Numbered from the stretch's first letter, positions 34,638-45,841 are shown. The stretch: 64,000 nt of DNA from Batillaria attramentaria (GCA_018292915.2 JACVVK020000318.1:96001-160000), one strand, 5' to 3'. The notes: a model not told the origin generated them from the letters alone. A program made the numbers and translations.

Positions 34638-35305
34638 GTAAGTGACAGCAACACTTTAGCAGACACCCTGCCATTCGCTCTGCGTTGAGCCATTTGTTGG
34701 ATCAGTGTCTGCCTGTGAGAGGCTGGTCATTCGTGATGTGATCATAGACCTTCCTTGATAATCGTTCTTTGCTTATAAAGACCCGATTAAAACCAAATAA
34801 TAATCAAAATAACATAACCTATGATGTTCTTCTGTACAAAATCAGAATAATACTTGGAGTAATTTTGAAGAACTTTCTTCAAGGAAAGCACGTCATCGCA
34901 GTGCCCCACCACTCGCCTATAGACGTTACCGTCATTATTGTGAACGTGAAAGACTAAAAGGTTCCAGAAACTCTTCAAGAGGGTCGCGGCTGAAGACTGA
35001 ACACCGTCCCGCAAAAAGCTAATCATGAACTATATGGCTATGACTGAAAGGCCCCATGAGCGAATAAATCCGTTTCAGGGGCTGATAACTCCCAGCTTGG
35101 GTTGCCTCCCCGTCCGCTGGATCCAGATAACGGCCCCTTCCGAGGACCTGCACAACTAGTGCTTCTGTCACTCAAACCGGGGCCAAGGCAAAGTAGTTCT
35201 GCGACTTTATGCGCAGATCAAAGATACGGCCATTTTGACACGTCAGAAAAATGAAGCCATCTATGGCGGGCAGCTTTGATTTGCGCAGATGAAAGATAGA
35301 AAACC
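34638..35305. other. unique-looking DNA, no gene seen
   Basis: No repeats or convincing frames. Confidence 0.4.
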
Positions 35306-35310
35306 CGGGC

Positions 35311-35376
35311 TCTATTTTAGATAGAAAGGGGGTCTATTTTAGATAGAAAGGCGGCCTATTTTAGATAGAAAACGGC
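35311..35376 (+). repeat. 22-bp repeat, three copies, internally palindromic
   Basis: Unit TCTATTTTAGATAGAAAGG plus 3 nt, starting at 35311, 35333 and 35355. Each contains CTAT...ATAG inverted halves. Confidence 0.93.
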
Positions 35377-35499
35377 CGAGGTAAAAGCAGAGGGAGTAAA
35401 AACACCTCCGAACGTTAGAGAACCAGGGAACGGCAGACGACAACTGAAGTGTTTTAGATTTTCAATGAAATTCCGGAAGACTTTTTACCCCCGTTTTTT

Positions 35500-35760
35500 G
35501 TGGGTTTTTTTTTTTTTTTTTTTAGAGGCTCTCCCCCCCCTGCGCAGGCGCAGAGCGTGAGCCGGAACTCCCACAGACATGCGCAGCAGGAGTTTTCCTC
35601 GCCAGCGCTCCAACCCAGGATCTGTGTATTGAAGGCAAGACATGGTGTGAAGATGTTTTCCCTCGAGAGAAGCTCGTCACGACGAGAAATTGCACGAATC
35701 CTACTGTGTGTGCTAAGTAGTGGAGATTACGCAGCGTGTCTGGTTTCCTAACAGTAAAAA
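35500..35760 (+). promoter_or_regulatory. possible promoter with NRF1-like site
   Basis: TGCGCAGGCGCA (35549-35560) is a close match to the palindromic NRF1 site, beside a second TGCGCA at 35579, in a CpG-containing unique stretch after poly-T. No exon assigned. Confidence 0.2.
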
Positions 35761-36156
35761 CTATAGCGATCTACGTGAAGCATGCTTTGCAGCCTGTGGT
35801 GACAAAAATCAGATACAAAATGAAATTCAGGTACATATCGGCTCAAACCACGCGTAGGGGGGCTACATACAAGACAAATTTCTAAAATTTCTCCTCCAAA
35901 TTTTCGGCTGAGAACCTTTCATCAGGTGACAAACAAACGGATACAAAGACGTCATTACTTATCTCGTGGTGTTTATGGAGATCACAGGCAATGAGAAGAC
36001 GTGGTGACGCGTTTTGGCGTTGGCAGTGTTGAAGATTATGGACCGAAACATTATACAGATCTAGTGCGGTAAAATGATTTGAAATCTGTGACTGGATCTA
36101 AGCTTAAACAAGAAATTAATCGGTAGAATCATACACGATTTTGTCATATTCTTTGG

Positions 36157-36160
<4 letters not shown>

Positions 36161-36219
<59 letters not shown>

Positions 36220-36241
36220 GTTGTTGTTGTTGTTGTTGTTT
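36161..36241. repeat. (GT)n(TTG)n microsatellite
   Basis: Opens a G/T-skewed domain running to about 36660. Confidence 0.96.
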
Positions 36242-36419
36242 TGTTTTCCTTTTTTTTTTTTTTTTTTGCTTTGTTGCTTTTTGGGATTTCTCGTTTGTTT
36301 TTGGTGGTTTGCTTGTTGTTGGTGTTGTTGTTTGTAGATATTTTGGGATTGTCTTTTTATTGATTTTATTGTTGTTTTGTTTATTGTTTGCGTTTTTAGT
36401 TTGGGTGGTTGTTTTGTGA

Positions 36420-36420
<1 letters not shown>

Positions 36421-36512
<92 letters not shown>
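36421..36512. repeat. (TG)n microsatellite
   Basis: About 45 units. Confidence 0.97.
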
Positions 36513-36659
36513 CTTTGTTTTGTTTTACTTTTGTTTGTAGTTTTAGTGGTGGCGTTTTATTTTGTATTATTTTTTTGTCGATCGCTGCTTAGGTCCTTTC
36601 TATGTGGATGGGTGTCCGAAGGGGTCAGTTAACAGTTGTTAAATTTGTTTAATTTTAAT

Positions 36660-37470
36660 ACAGATATTCAGTGTTTCAAAACAAAATCTTTAAAAAAAAT
36701 ATATAAAAAAACAGTACTGATCATAGTGTGTCCATGTTACTCTCTTTTACTGTTTTCACCCCGTCGAAAGCCACTTCAGTCACTGAGTCACTAATCTAAT
36801 TTTCTCCAAATCATACTTGCCTGAGACTAACTAGAACTAACGGTTTCCCCCACCGAAAGCGACATATACTTTCAAACGTCACACTAAAGGGAGGAAATTT
36901 CCGCTTTCTCGTCTCAAGGGGAGAGAAATCTCAGATTTACAGTGAGCACTCGTGACACCCAAAGTCTTTGAAATTCGGGACGTCTTGAAGGTTCTGTTAC
37001 CAGAGCGGCACCAGGTGAACCTTGTGGACTGAGAGTACCCCTTCCTTGGCAAGAACCCAGACTGGCAACTTTATTCCGACCAACATCTACCCGCCCGTTT
37101 CAACTGTCTCCGTTTTTCTTTCCAGCGCCCCCTAGATCTCACCCTGGCCTCTTGGAGTTGTCTCCCGCTTCCGCAAAGCTCTTCTATCCGCCAATAATCT
37201 CCTAGGCTTAATGGTGGAGCAACACTAGTGTTTGTGCTAAGCGAGGCAAGGAGGGTTAGAAATTAGCTGTGAGAAAAGCTAAGTGTCCCGCAAAAGTGCT
37301 CCAGCTGTTTTGAAGAGGTGGAACATTTTTGTTACGCTGTGCCGTAGAGCTGCACGTCAAAAAATACCCGTGAGAAAATACGTGCGGATAATGAGGTAAT
37401 TTTTCAACAAATTATGGTGAAATATGTGTTTATTATATGTGTATTACATGCACAGTATATACACAATAGC
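36660..37470. other. unique-looking DNA, no gene seen
   Basis: Ordinary complexity; no gene, repeat family or splice pair recognised. Confidence 0.4.
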
Positions 37471-37476
37471 AAATGT

Positions 37477-37478
<2 letters not shown>

Positions 37479-37568
<90 letters not shown>

Positions 37569-37585
37569 GCGTGTCTGTGTGTGTG

Positions 37586-37654
<69 letters not shown>
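37479..37654. repeat. (TG)n(TCTG)n(TC)n compound microsatellite
   Basis: About 176 bp in three blocks. Confidence 0.98.
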
Positions 37655-37657
<3 letters not shown>

Positions 37658-37699
37658 GCAGTAATTACTGACAGCAAAACTGAAAACTGGACTGCGAGA

Positions 37700-37755
37700 A
37701 CAATGTCTTTTACCGTTTACAAATAAAGTTTCATTTCATTTCATTTCATTTTAAG
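37700..37755 (+). mobile_element. retroposon 3' tail with (ATTTC)n
   Basis: ACAAATAAAGTTTCATTTC followed by ATTTC repeats. Confidence 0.55.
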
Positions 37756-37964
37756 TTCATGTGTGTCATATATAAGACTAATGCCCATACAGATATTTTG
37801 TTCTTCAGGTTGTATTCTCAAACTGCTAGATAATTCTTGCAAAATGGAGGGGGGAAAAAGGAAATCACGCCACTTGCAAGAAAGAAAGGGCACAGTAAAA
37901 GAGCAACTGCATTCCCTAAATAGAACAAACTAGCAACACAAATCGACAGCTTACTCAGTTTTAT

Positions 37965-38090
37965 TCAAGGATACTTTATTGTCCCGTATTTGGGAAACTT
38001 GGATGTACCGATTACAACTTTTTATACATAAAACCACGGCAGTCATACACTGCACATGAGAAATGCGAAATAAAAGAGAACATATTAATG
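37965..38090 (-). mobile_element. retroposon 3' end, minus strand
   Basis: On the minus strand, AAATACGGGACAATAAAGTA then CCTTGAATAAAAC; same type as 14634-14760. Confidence 0.5.
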
Positions 38091-38099
38091 ACTGTAATT

Positions 38100-38660
38100 A
38101 TGATATAAGGACTCACAAAACATGAGGTGAATTCGTCTATTTATATCTGAGTACCCAGACGCGTTCACCAACCATATAGCGGAAACTGAATGAGGACATA
38201 ACACAAGTTAAATGCTACTTCATCGATACTGCCAGGATAGGTATTGAAAATGCATCAGGCGCTACGGTTGAGTGTCACAGGTTGCTGGGTGTCGGAGAGG
38301 TAGGAGAGTTGATCTGTGGTTTATCGTCGCGTTCCCAGTTGGCGCGGATTTGGCATCAAGTGTTGAAGCCCGCCGTTCATCCCACCAACCAGATTGACGA
38401 ACTAGCTGCCGTGTGGGAAGCGAAATTAATGAGACGGGAGGGGGAGAGGGGCAAAGGGGTGGGGGAGGGAGGTTTCGTGAGAAAGGTGGTGGTAGCCTGT
38501 TTCACACACTGATTATAGGGGAGGAGGGTGTAGTTCAAATCGACGGTATTTAGTGCTGTCAGTGATCGATACGAGAGGTCGGTGTCGATGATGATTTGCG
38601 ATTAGGCAAAGGGCATTGAGTACTCGTTATCATACGCATGTTCGGGCGAAGGACATAAAT
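38100..38660. other. unique-looking DNA, no gene seen
   Basis: Nothing recognisable beyond a G-rich stretch at 38435-38490. Confidence 0.4.
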
Positions 38661-38661
38661 A

Positions 38662-39103
38662 CACTGGGCCTCAAAATGCCGATATATTCCCTATTCGCCT
38701 CCGGCATCATAGTCACCCCTAAAAAATGTTTCAATCTAGAAACAGTTACTACCATGAACAGACCATTCAAAGGCGCGCACCTGACAGGGGTTTAAAAAAA
38801 ATGCCAATTGGGAATGTCTCCTTTCCGCTAGAGGCCTCACTGGAGTAATGCACGTCTATTTTCTCTGTAGGCCAGAAAGGTAGTTCAGTCACACAAATAC
38901 GCTTGCCTCACTTGTGTGCCACCTCTTTGCAAAAAGTCCCAGCTTCACAGGCAGCTTGCCTTTTTTGTGACAGCCTGCCACGTACCTTCACCTACATCAC
39001 ACGAAAATCACGCTTTTTTCACGACAGCAAAAATCACTACAGATTAACACACTTGCCAAACAAGGTACTGTACCTCAAACAAACACCAAACATGACCCCA
39101 AGG
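38662..39103 (+). repeat. interspersed repeat C, copy 2
   Basis: Longest copy; matches 5645-6037 and 49515-49855. Shared blocks include CATATTCCCTATT-like, CACCTGACAGGGGTTT, AAAAAGTCCCAGCTTCAC and CACGACAGCAAAAATCACTA. Confidence 0.8.
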
Positions 39104-39219
39104 TCATTTTGTATCCTATTTGCTTTTACAGGCTACCGTTCATTACAATTTAATTTTGTTTTCCGTATTTTTCCCTGCTGTCTATGCCACTGACATTAGA
39201 CTATTTAAACGGATGCATC

Positions 39220-39860
39220 AATTCAAGTTCAAATTCAAATTCAAAACTACATTATTGTCCGTTAAACAGCAGGTATATCATTAGATTGAATGTCGCCTTT
39301 ACTGTCTTACATCTCAATTCTTCCTGTCAGCAGAAACCTTCATTTTCATTCTTTTGCCTCGCCGGCTATAAATACCATCTGCAATAGACTGTTGAAATGG
39401 ATGTTTAACTATCATTTCCCACCCACTACCCACCACCCCGCCCCTCCTACGGTATGCCATTAGATTCAATGCCGCCTGTTTTATATCTCTATTCTTCCTT
39501 TCCGCAGAAACCGTCATTTTTATTATTTTGCCTCGCTATCAGTACCATCTGCAATAGGTTGTTTAAACGGTTGTTTAAGTATCAATTCCCACCACCCACC
39601 ACCCACCACCCGGCCCTCGGTATGCCATTAGTCCCCATGTCGTCTTTACTGTCTTACTTCAACTTAGTTACTTCTCTATTCCTGTCAGGAGAAGCCATCA
39701 TGTTCATTCTTTTGCTTCGCTATCAGTAACGTCTGCATTAAGCTGTTTAAATGGATATTTCATTACCAGCTCCCTCCCTCCCTCTCTCCCCTCCCACGCC
39801 TCCTGTCCCTCTTTACAAGGTATGCCGTCAGTTTCAATGTCGTCTTTACTGACACATTAG
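39220..39860 (-). repeat. diverged local repeats with retroposon tail
   Basis: TTCAAATTCAAATTC at 39226-39244 is a minus-strand (GAATTT)n tail. The stretches around 39365, 39530 and 39715 then repeat a module with CTTTTGCCTCGC, CATCTGCAATAG and TGTTTAA, about 170 bp apart, roughly three copies. Confidence 0.6.
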
Positions 39861-40011
39861 CCTCTCTGAATCCCCGCGGAGGAATCTGCCGTTAATTTAA
39901 CTGGACTCCCACCAGATGCGATCCATAGAACTGCTTAATATAGCCTGCCGTGAAAGCTCAGCGGAATTGCCTCGCCAAATGTCTCTCCCACCAGTTACGG
40001 TATGTCCTAGA

Positions 40012-40475
40012 ACTGTAAAGATTTTACCATCAAATCGTCCTGGGAAAACCCCAACAATCATTACATCAAAATAATGATACATTTTTTTTCCAAACCGTAC
40101 AACAGTTATTGGAATCTTCGGGTCGCTTAGGGGCGCCGGGGTGGTCGAATGGTAGAGCGTTGGACTTCTAATGCTCGGGTCGTGAGTTCGATCCCGGCTG
40201 GGGCCAAATATTTGTGCTGGCTTGTTCATCGTTGCCCTGTCTTTGAGATCACCCTATGTGGTGGAAAAGGACGTTAAACCCCCAAACACCCACACCCACC
40301 CACTCGGGTCGCTTAGCCACTTAAAATTTCTACACTGCTGTAAAGATTTTACCACATCAAATCGTACTGGAAAACCCCAACAATCATTACATCAAAATAA
40401 TGATACATATTTTCCAAACCGTACAACAGTTTATTGGAATCTTCGGGTCGCTTCGCCACTTAAATTTCTACATTT
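40012..40475 (+). repeat. tandem duplication of about 140 bp, unit 1 carrying SINE-A
   Basis: Unit 1 is 40012-40130 plus 40317-40335; unit 2 is 40336-40475. Shared blocks: CTGTAAAGATTTTACCA, CAACAATCATTACATCAAAA and GGAATCTTCGGGTCGCTT. Unit 2 has no SINE. Confidence 0.93.
40131..40303 (+). mobile_element. SINE-A, full length, 13-bp TSD, with empty paralogue
   Basis: A box TGGTCGAATGG at 40142-40152. Flanked by TCGGGTCGCTTAG at 40118-40130 and 40304-40316. The tandem duplicate at about 40443 shows the uninterrupted target with one copy of the duplicated bases. Confidence 0.97.
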
Positions 40476-41095
40476 ACGATGTGTCCACGCAGAGGGGCCG
40501 TTGCCGCCACCCCAACTCACGCTTCCTACTGGATTCTAGACTATAATACAGTTTGACATGTTCTCCTCTCCTTTCTTCTCTTCTCCCTGTCCCCTTTTTT
40601 CCTACAATTTTTATCTCATTCATTTTCTCACGGGCAATTTCTCCGCCATGTATGCCGCAGCTTGGCTCATATGAACACGCTTATTAGTTTTGACTTGTCA
40701 CGTTGTGCTCTAGTGGTGTGTGACTGTTTGACGGCAGTCTGTAAATTTGTATATGTACGTAAGTAAAATGGTTAAAGCAACTCGTAATGACGCTGAGTAG
40801 TTGTATTAATTTTGAGGGCTGCAGACTTCTAGATGAATGGATGTGGTGGATGGTGGACCAAACTTTACAGTTTCCACAACTGAGGCAAATAAAAATTAAG
40901 GCCTAAAGTGTGAATAAAAACAGCATAACGCCCGGTGGTCGATATTTTGACTTTTACTGCCATAGTCAGGATTGTGACATAACAGTTGTAAATAAAGATC
41001 GAAGTAAAAAAAAAAAAAAAAACTTCAACATCTAAACACTGCAGTTGTGTAATACATAAAGGCATCGGGCATGGTTAAGGAGCACACCATGAAGA
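40476..41095. other. unique-looking DNA, no gene seen
   Basis: Poly-A at 41007-41022 only. Confidence 0.4.
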
Positions 41096-41102
41096 ACAAG
41101 AT

Positions 41103-41260
41103 ATAATAATAATGATAATAATAATGATAATAATAATGATAATAATAATAATAATAATTTATAGAGTGCTTCTTCCAGTAGACAATTATTCAAATTGTAA
41201 ATCTTCGAATCAGAAATCTTCGAATTGAAACTTCCATGACGTAAATGAGAAATGAGAATG
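41103..41260 (-). mobile_element. retroposon 3' end with (ATT)/(CATT)n tail, minus strand
   Basis: (AATAATG)n and (AAT)n at 41103-41158, then ATTTATAGAGTGCTTCTTCC, matching the GCGCTATAAAT-type ends on the minus strand. Confidence 0.5.
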
Positions 41261-41696
41261 CCAGTTTTACTAACTCGACATCTCACTGATTGCCTCAATC
41301 CCTCCGCGCAATCCCACCCTTCCGACATCGCTTACCCCATAACATCCCCACCATCCCTCCACCAACCCTTCCCCTACATCCTATCCCTTCCCATCACTGT
41401 ATCTGTGTCCAGATGTTTTGTATAATTAAAAGTCTGTAGCTCGTTAAGGTGACATCTTTATTGACGGCGTTCCCGCGCCACAAATTCTTAGTGTCATTTG
41501 GAAACGGAGGGGCAGGGTTGCGTCTCTGAGTTCAGCTTTGGCCACCTGGCGTTTATTGAAATTCCACCAGCAGGACACAGTTTGTGACTGGGTTAGAATA
41601 ATATCCTTCTGTGTGTGAAGTTGTTGGTTTTCTTGGGGTTTTTTGTTGATGTTGTTGTTGGGTTTGTGTTGTTTCCTGTTGACGAGTTTGTTTCAT

Positions 41697-41777
41697 TAGT
41701 TCGGAGGTCGATAGCTGGCTGGGGCAAAAATTTGTGCTGGTTGTTTTTTCCTCGTTGCCCCGTCTGTGATAATTATC
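41697..41777 (+). mobile_element. SINE-A, 5' part of an interrupted copy
   Basis: GTTCGGAGGTCGATAGCTGG through CTCGTTGCCCCGTCTGTGAT. It continues at 42046 after an inserted retroposon. The tRNA head is truncated. Confidence 0.8.
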
Positions 41778-41837
41778 CTACGACTAGTTTCACAACAGAT
41801 CTTGACCCATCCTGAGCCCTGTTGCTGGTGGAATGGC

Positions 41838-41929
<92 letters not shown>

Positions 41930-42037
41930 GACAGTATGAGTTGTAGATTCTTATTAGTTTAGTCGGAAATTGTGAAGCGCGTTGAGCTCACCTCGTGGGG
42001 ATACTGCGCTATATAAGAATATTATTATTATTATCAT
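41778..42037 (+). mobile_element. retroposon nested in SINE-A, 8-bp TSD
   Basis: Contains (GT)n (41841-41926), then AAGCGCGTTGAGCTC, CTGCGCTATATAAGAAT and (ATT)n. Flanked by TAATTATC at 41770-41777 and 42038-42045. Same 3' ending type as the LINE at 50150-50725. Confidence 0.8.
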
Positions 42038-42045
42038 TAATTATC

Positions 42046-42090
42046 AGTCATACGAGGTGGAAAAAGACGTTAGACTCCCAAGCAAACTCG
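42046..42090 (+). mobile_element. SINE-A, 3' part of the interrupted copy
   Basis: CATACGAGGTGGAAAAAGAC then GTTAGACTCCCA completes the element begun at 41697. Confidence 0.8.
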
Positions 42091-42118
42091 CACGTCGATT
42101 GGTTAGTTTGTCATTTGT

Positions 42119-42193
42119 TTTGTTTTTCCTTTGTTTTGTTTTGTTTTGTTTTGTTTTGTTTTCATTTGTTTTGTTTTGTTTTGTTTTCGGTCA
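42119..42193. repeat. (TTTTG)n microsatellite
   Basis: Imperfect TTTTG units. Confidence 0.9.
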
Positions 42194-42342
42194 TTTTTAA
42201 GTACGCCGAAGTTTATTTTTATAATAGTGATAATAATCTCGGAAGAGCTTTAGGCGCGCTCCAAGTAGATAAATAAAGAAGAAAATAAATAAATACATGA
42301 ATAATAGATGAATAATCAGTTACATAAATACAAAGAAAGCAT

Positions 42343-42343
<1 letters not shown>

Positions 42344-42409
<66 letters not shown>

Positions 42410-42426
42410 ATAATAATAATAATAAT
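42344..42426. repeat. (AC)n(AAT)n microsatellite
   Basis: AC to 42407, then AAT. Confidence 0.96.
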
Positions 42427-42860
42427 GTCATACCGGCATACATACAAGCACACCTACATACATAGAGTACATACCAACATCCAGTACATATCTACATATA
42501 CATACAGACACACTACAATCAACAGGCTATGCTGCTTATTAAAAACAGGTTTTGGGTGGATTAACTTTTGTGATGTTCAAACACATTAAGTCTAACATTC
42601 TATGATCATTTGTCCATCTCTACTTTATTATTTTATTTTCGGAAACAGCATCTACAACATAAACAAAACAAACCTTTTTGTATCTACGACACAGATGTAT
42701 TGATAAACCGAGAAAAAAATCGATCAAAATCAGCGATGTCCCAAAAAGTATTGATTTACAAATTCGTCAGAATGAGGCGTGTTAGTACATGTTATGCACA
42801 GGAGGAGACAAAAACAGCCCTAAACTACGACCGAATACACATTTGCTGAAATTATAGAAC
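42427..42860. other. unique-looking DNA, no gene seen
   Basis: CATACATA-type repeats at 42435-42510. Confidence 0.4.
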
Positions 42861-42862
42861 TC

Positions 42863-42977
42863 CCTTATTTGTGCTGGCCTCGTTCTCGTTGTTCCGTCTT
42901 TGATATCACCCATACGTGGTGGGAAAAAAAACAACAACAACAAACAGACGTTAAATTCCCAAACACCCACCCCATCC
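42863..42977 (+). mobile_element. SINE-A, 5'-truncated, with internal (AAC)n
   Basis: Starts at TTATTTGTGCTGGCC. Between GGTGGGAAAA and GACGTTAAAT lies an A-run and (CAA)n insertion of about 20 bp, a microsatellite born inside the SINE. Confidence 0.85.
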
Positions 42978-43429
42978 ATAAAAATCCCCATTGTTCTGTT
43001 CAAATTCTCAGACCGTCTGCACACGCTCAGGAAAGTATCACAAATCCACACAACATAGTTTACCCTGTCTGTCACCGAATCGAATTTCATACGAATCACT
43101 AAATTGACTTTACAAGTACCGTTAGCAGTTACAGAAACACACACACATAAGGTCACATCGTTCAGACAAAGATTGATAGCCGTGATAATAACCGCGTATC
43201 GATTTTCGTTGGCCCGGATGCTAGCGATTGATCTGATGCAAAAACAAAGTTCTTTGTTCGGTGCGGAAATACACCGCGCGCAAACGTAAACACCTGAGGT
43301 GTCGGCCGTGTGGTTAAACCTCTTTGATCTTGCAATACTGGGGCAGATAACAATCTTCACACGAAAATGTTCGAACCCGCAGACGACACGGTAGATAAAA
43401 TCGACGCATGAAATGTTAAAACCCAATCA

Positions 43430-43865
43430 CAGCGGCTTCACACCTCCACCGCATCCGCAGAGCAGCCATAAACTACAGCGTGACAGGGGAGAATATGATT
43501 AGAATAAATTCATCGTAGCCACGCCTCTTACCGTCCCGGTACTGTCGTTCGTTCCACCGTCTGACCACACCCCCTCCGGTAACAGTTGACGCTTTCCGAC
43601 CACCTAGCGGGCCGAGTGCACGAGCCGTGACGTCACAGCCTTCCCAGCAGGCCCGGCGCTTGATGGAGCGAGTGTTTATGAATTATGGATGAGAGCCGAG
43701 GTTTCGCAGTGCGAATGGCGCTGACGCCATGAAATATTCGCTCTTGAGATCACCAGCTGAGATCCGTGTACTCACAATATCTGACCACAAAGTTCAATGC
43801 CCACGGTGGTTCACAATCCGTTGGCCGCTGGGAGGTTTCTGACATTTTGTTCGACGAGTTCCAAT
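43430..43865. promoter_or_regulatory. candidate regulatory region with consensus CRE
   Basis: Repeat-free stretch containing GCCGTGACGTCACAGCC (perfect CRE, about 43624-43640), a CACACCCCCTCC GC/CACCC-type box (43566), and homeobox-like AT-rich sites (TTTATGAATTATGGATG, about 43674). The adjoining 214-codon minus-strand frame (42782-43426) passes through SINE-A and is not convincing. Confidence 0.25.
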
Positions 43866-44003
43866 GAATGTTTTTTCTTCTTCTTCTTCTTGTCATTTAC
43901 ACAGTGAATTTCATCTTTGCTGTTTCAAGGTCTCATGTTAGTGACTCATGTTTAACCTTAACGCTGTATGCATTAATTATAATAAAAATAACAACAACTG
44001 AGT

Positions 44004-44186
44004 ATTGTATTGGCGCTTCACCCATTTTCTTGAATCGGCACAAAGCGCCGCGAACTGAACCCAACACGCACGCTCACGTGAATCACACGCAATCCCTGGC
44101 ACACTGGACATGAACACGTTACAATCACGTGGTGCGAAGGGTCGGCTCAGCTATTTAAGTCTCGGAATTTAGAATTATATTAATTT
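44004..44186 (-). mobile_element. SINE-B 3' half, minus strand
   Basis: Reverse of the SINE-B body: GCTCACGTGAATCACACGCA, ACGTTACAATCACGTGGTG and GGCTCAGCTATTTAAG. It ends beside a perfect palindrome at 44187-44220. Confidence 0.85.
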
Positions 44187-44220
44187 TTATGTTGTTTCCA
44201 TAGTAATGGAAACAACATAA
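44187..44220. repeat. perfect palindrome, 15-bp arms, 4-nt loop
   Basis: TTATGTTGTTTCCAT, loop AGTA, ATGGAAACAACATAA. One arm (ATGGAAACAACATA) recurs at about 45970. Confidence 0.95.
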
Positions 44221-44431
44221 TAGGACGGGCTAAAATTTCCACGTTCATGGGCAAGCATCTGTGGTACAAACGCACGTCACTGCCGATCTCCCGCAGAGAC
44301 GATTTTGCAAGTGTAACTCTGACAATGACGTAAGAAAACTTGCGTCATCGATGCTGACGCGTATGATGTTCCGAACGCAGTTCTCCTCCTCCTGAGTGCC
44401 GTCTGTGTGGATGTGCGTGTGTGTGTGAATT

Positions 44432-45045
44432 GTGTCCGGGCCCGTTTCTTCGAAAATACTTAACCGAATGGCTTCAAATTTGGGGTATCCAAATTTATCA
44501 AAATGTTACATTAGACGATTCAAGCGTGTGATGATTGCTTAAGTGATTTGGGAGTTATCGCCCTTTTGAGACAAGTTGGTTGTCTTTCGTGTACAGGCGT
44601 AATATTTATTTAAATCACTCAATTTTTTGGCAGTAGATAGCTTGAATACGGACTCTGAATTGACTCACTACTAGAAAATGGTCGCTCTTATAGTTTTCAT
44701 GTAAACCGAGCCTGAGTTGACATTGCATGTGAACCCAGTTCAGATGCCTATTTCTCCGAAAATACTGAACCGATCGATTTCAAATTTGGGGTTTCTAAAT
44801 GAATCAAGATTGTTGAATAGAAGGCCCGATCCAGGTACGATTGCACACATGATTTGCGAGTTATCGCCCTTTTCAAAAAAAGTGGCTTTCTGGCGTTTAA
44901 AGGCGTAATATTTACCTAAACCACTCCATGTTTGGGACATAGATAGCATGAATACGGACTCTCAACTGAGTGAATTTTGGAGGTTGTCGCTTTTGTACTT
45001 TTGGCGTAAACCGTACCTGATGAAAGTGCTGGTGAACACACTTTA
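44432..45045 (+). repeat. tandem duplication, period about 305 bp, two diverged units
   Basis: Unit starts are aligned at CGAAAATACT (44451 and 44757). Shared: TTCAAATTTGGGG, GAGTTATCGCCCTTTT, GGCGTAATATTTA, GAATACGGACTCT and GTAAACCG. No open frame spans either unit. Confidence 0.9.
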
Positions 45046-45457
45046 GATCTCAAAATCGCTCCTACTATACATAGATAATGAGCCTGGGGTGCCATAAAAA
45101 ATATACAAAAAAATTAGAAAAATTCACTGCAGCCGTTGTCGTCAGTTGACTCGAAAATTTGTACTCGAAGCACATTTCCTTTACACAAGCCACACGCCTC
45201 ACAAACATCGCAGAAAAGGCACACGCGCACTGACGCAAAACTGTATCAGCGTCAGTTTGCCGACGTCATGTTTGATTGACGTGGGGGTGTGTCGTCACTT
45301 TTCGGAAGTTCTCTATTTGTAGATTGGGAAAGCGGGAGTTTCATTGATGTAGTGAGCTTTGTTTTTCCCACTGACTCTCACTCAATAGCATAGTAGAGTG
45401 AGAGAACACCACATAGGTCTCAATGGAGCACATGCACAAACGCGGCTCGCGCAAGTC

Positions 45458-45458
<1 letters not shown>
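45046..45458. other. unique-looking DNA, no gene seen
   Basis: Nothing beyond ordinary complexity. Confidence 0.4.
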
Positions 45459-45498
<40 letters not shown>

Positions 45499-45539
45499 GC
45501 GCGCGTATGTCTGTGTGTGTCTGTGTGCGCGCGCGCGCA
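45459..45539. repeat. (GCGT)n(GC)n microsatellite
   Basis: GCGT tetramers flanked by GCGC blocks. Confidence 0.96.
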
Positions 45540-45818
45540 GCAGACATAACACATAGTGAAAAAACGTTCGCCGCGCAGACTTGTCTGTTAAACACATTGA
45601 GCCGGTATAAATTCGATCTTTACACTGCGCAGCAGCAACACTTCAATTTTCATGGGGCTGCTTTCATTGCAAGAATTGTATCCGAGTCAAAGTTATTACG
45701 TCAAATGTATTATGCGTCATCCCAATGAGGAAAACGTCATATATTTCAAAGAAAACAACTTGACGTCTCTCTTCCAAAACCAAGATTGGTCTGACAAGCC
45801 CGGTCAGTTGTTTCCATT

Positions 45819-45841
45819 GAGAGAGAGAGAGAGAGAGAGTG

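Noticed and set aside
42782..43426. 214-codon minus-strand protein
   Set aside because: About a fifth of the frame is antisense SINE-A, there is no recognisable domain, and the start is arbitrary.
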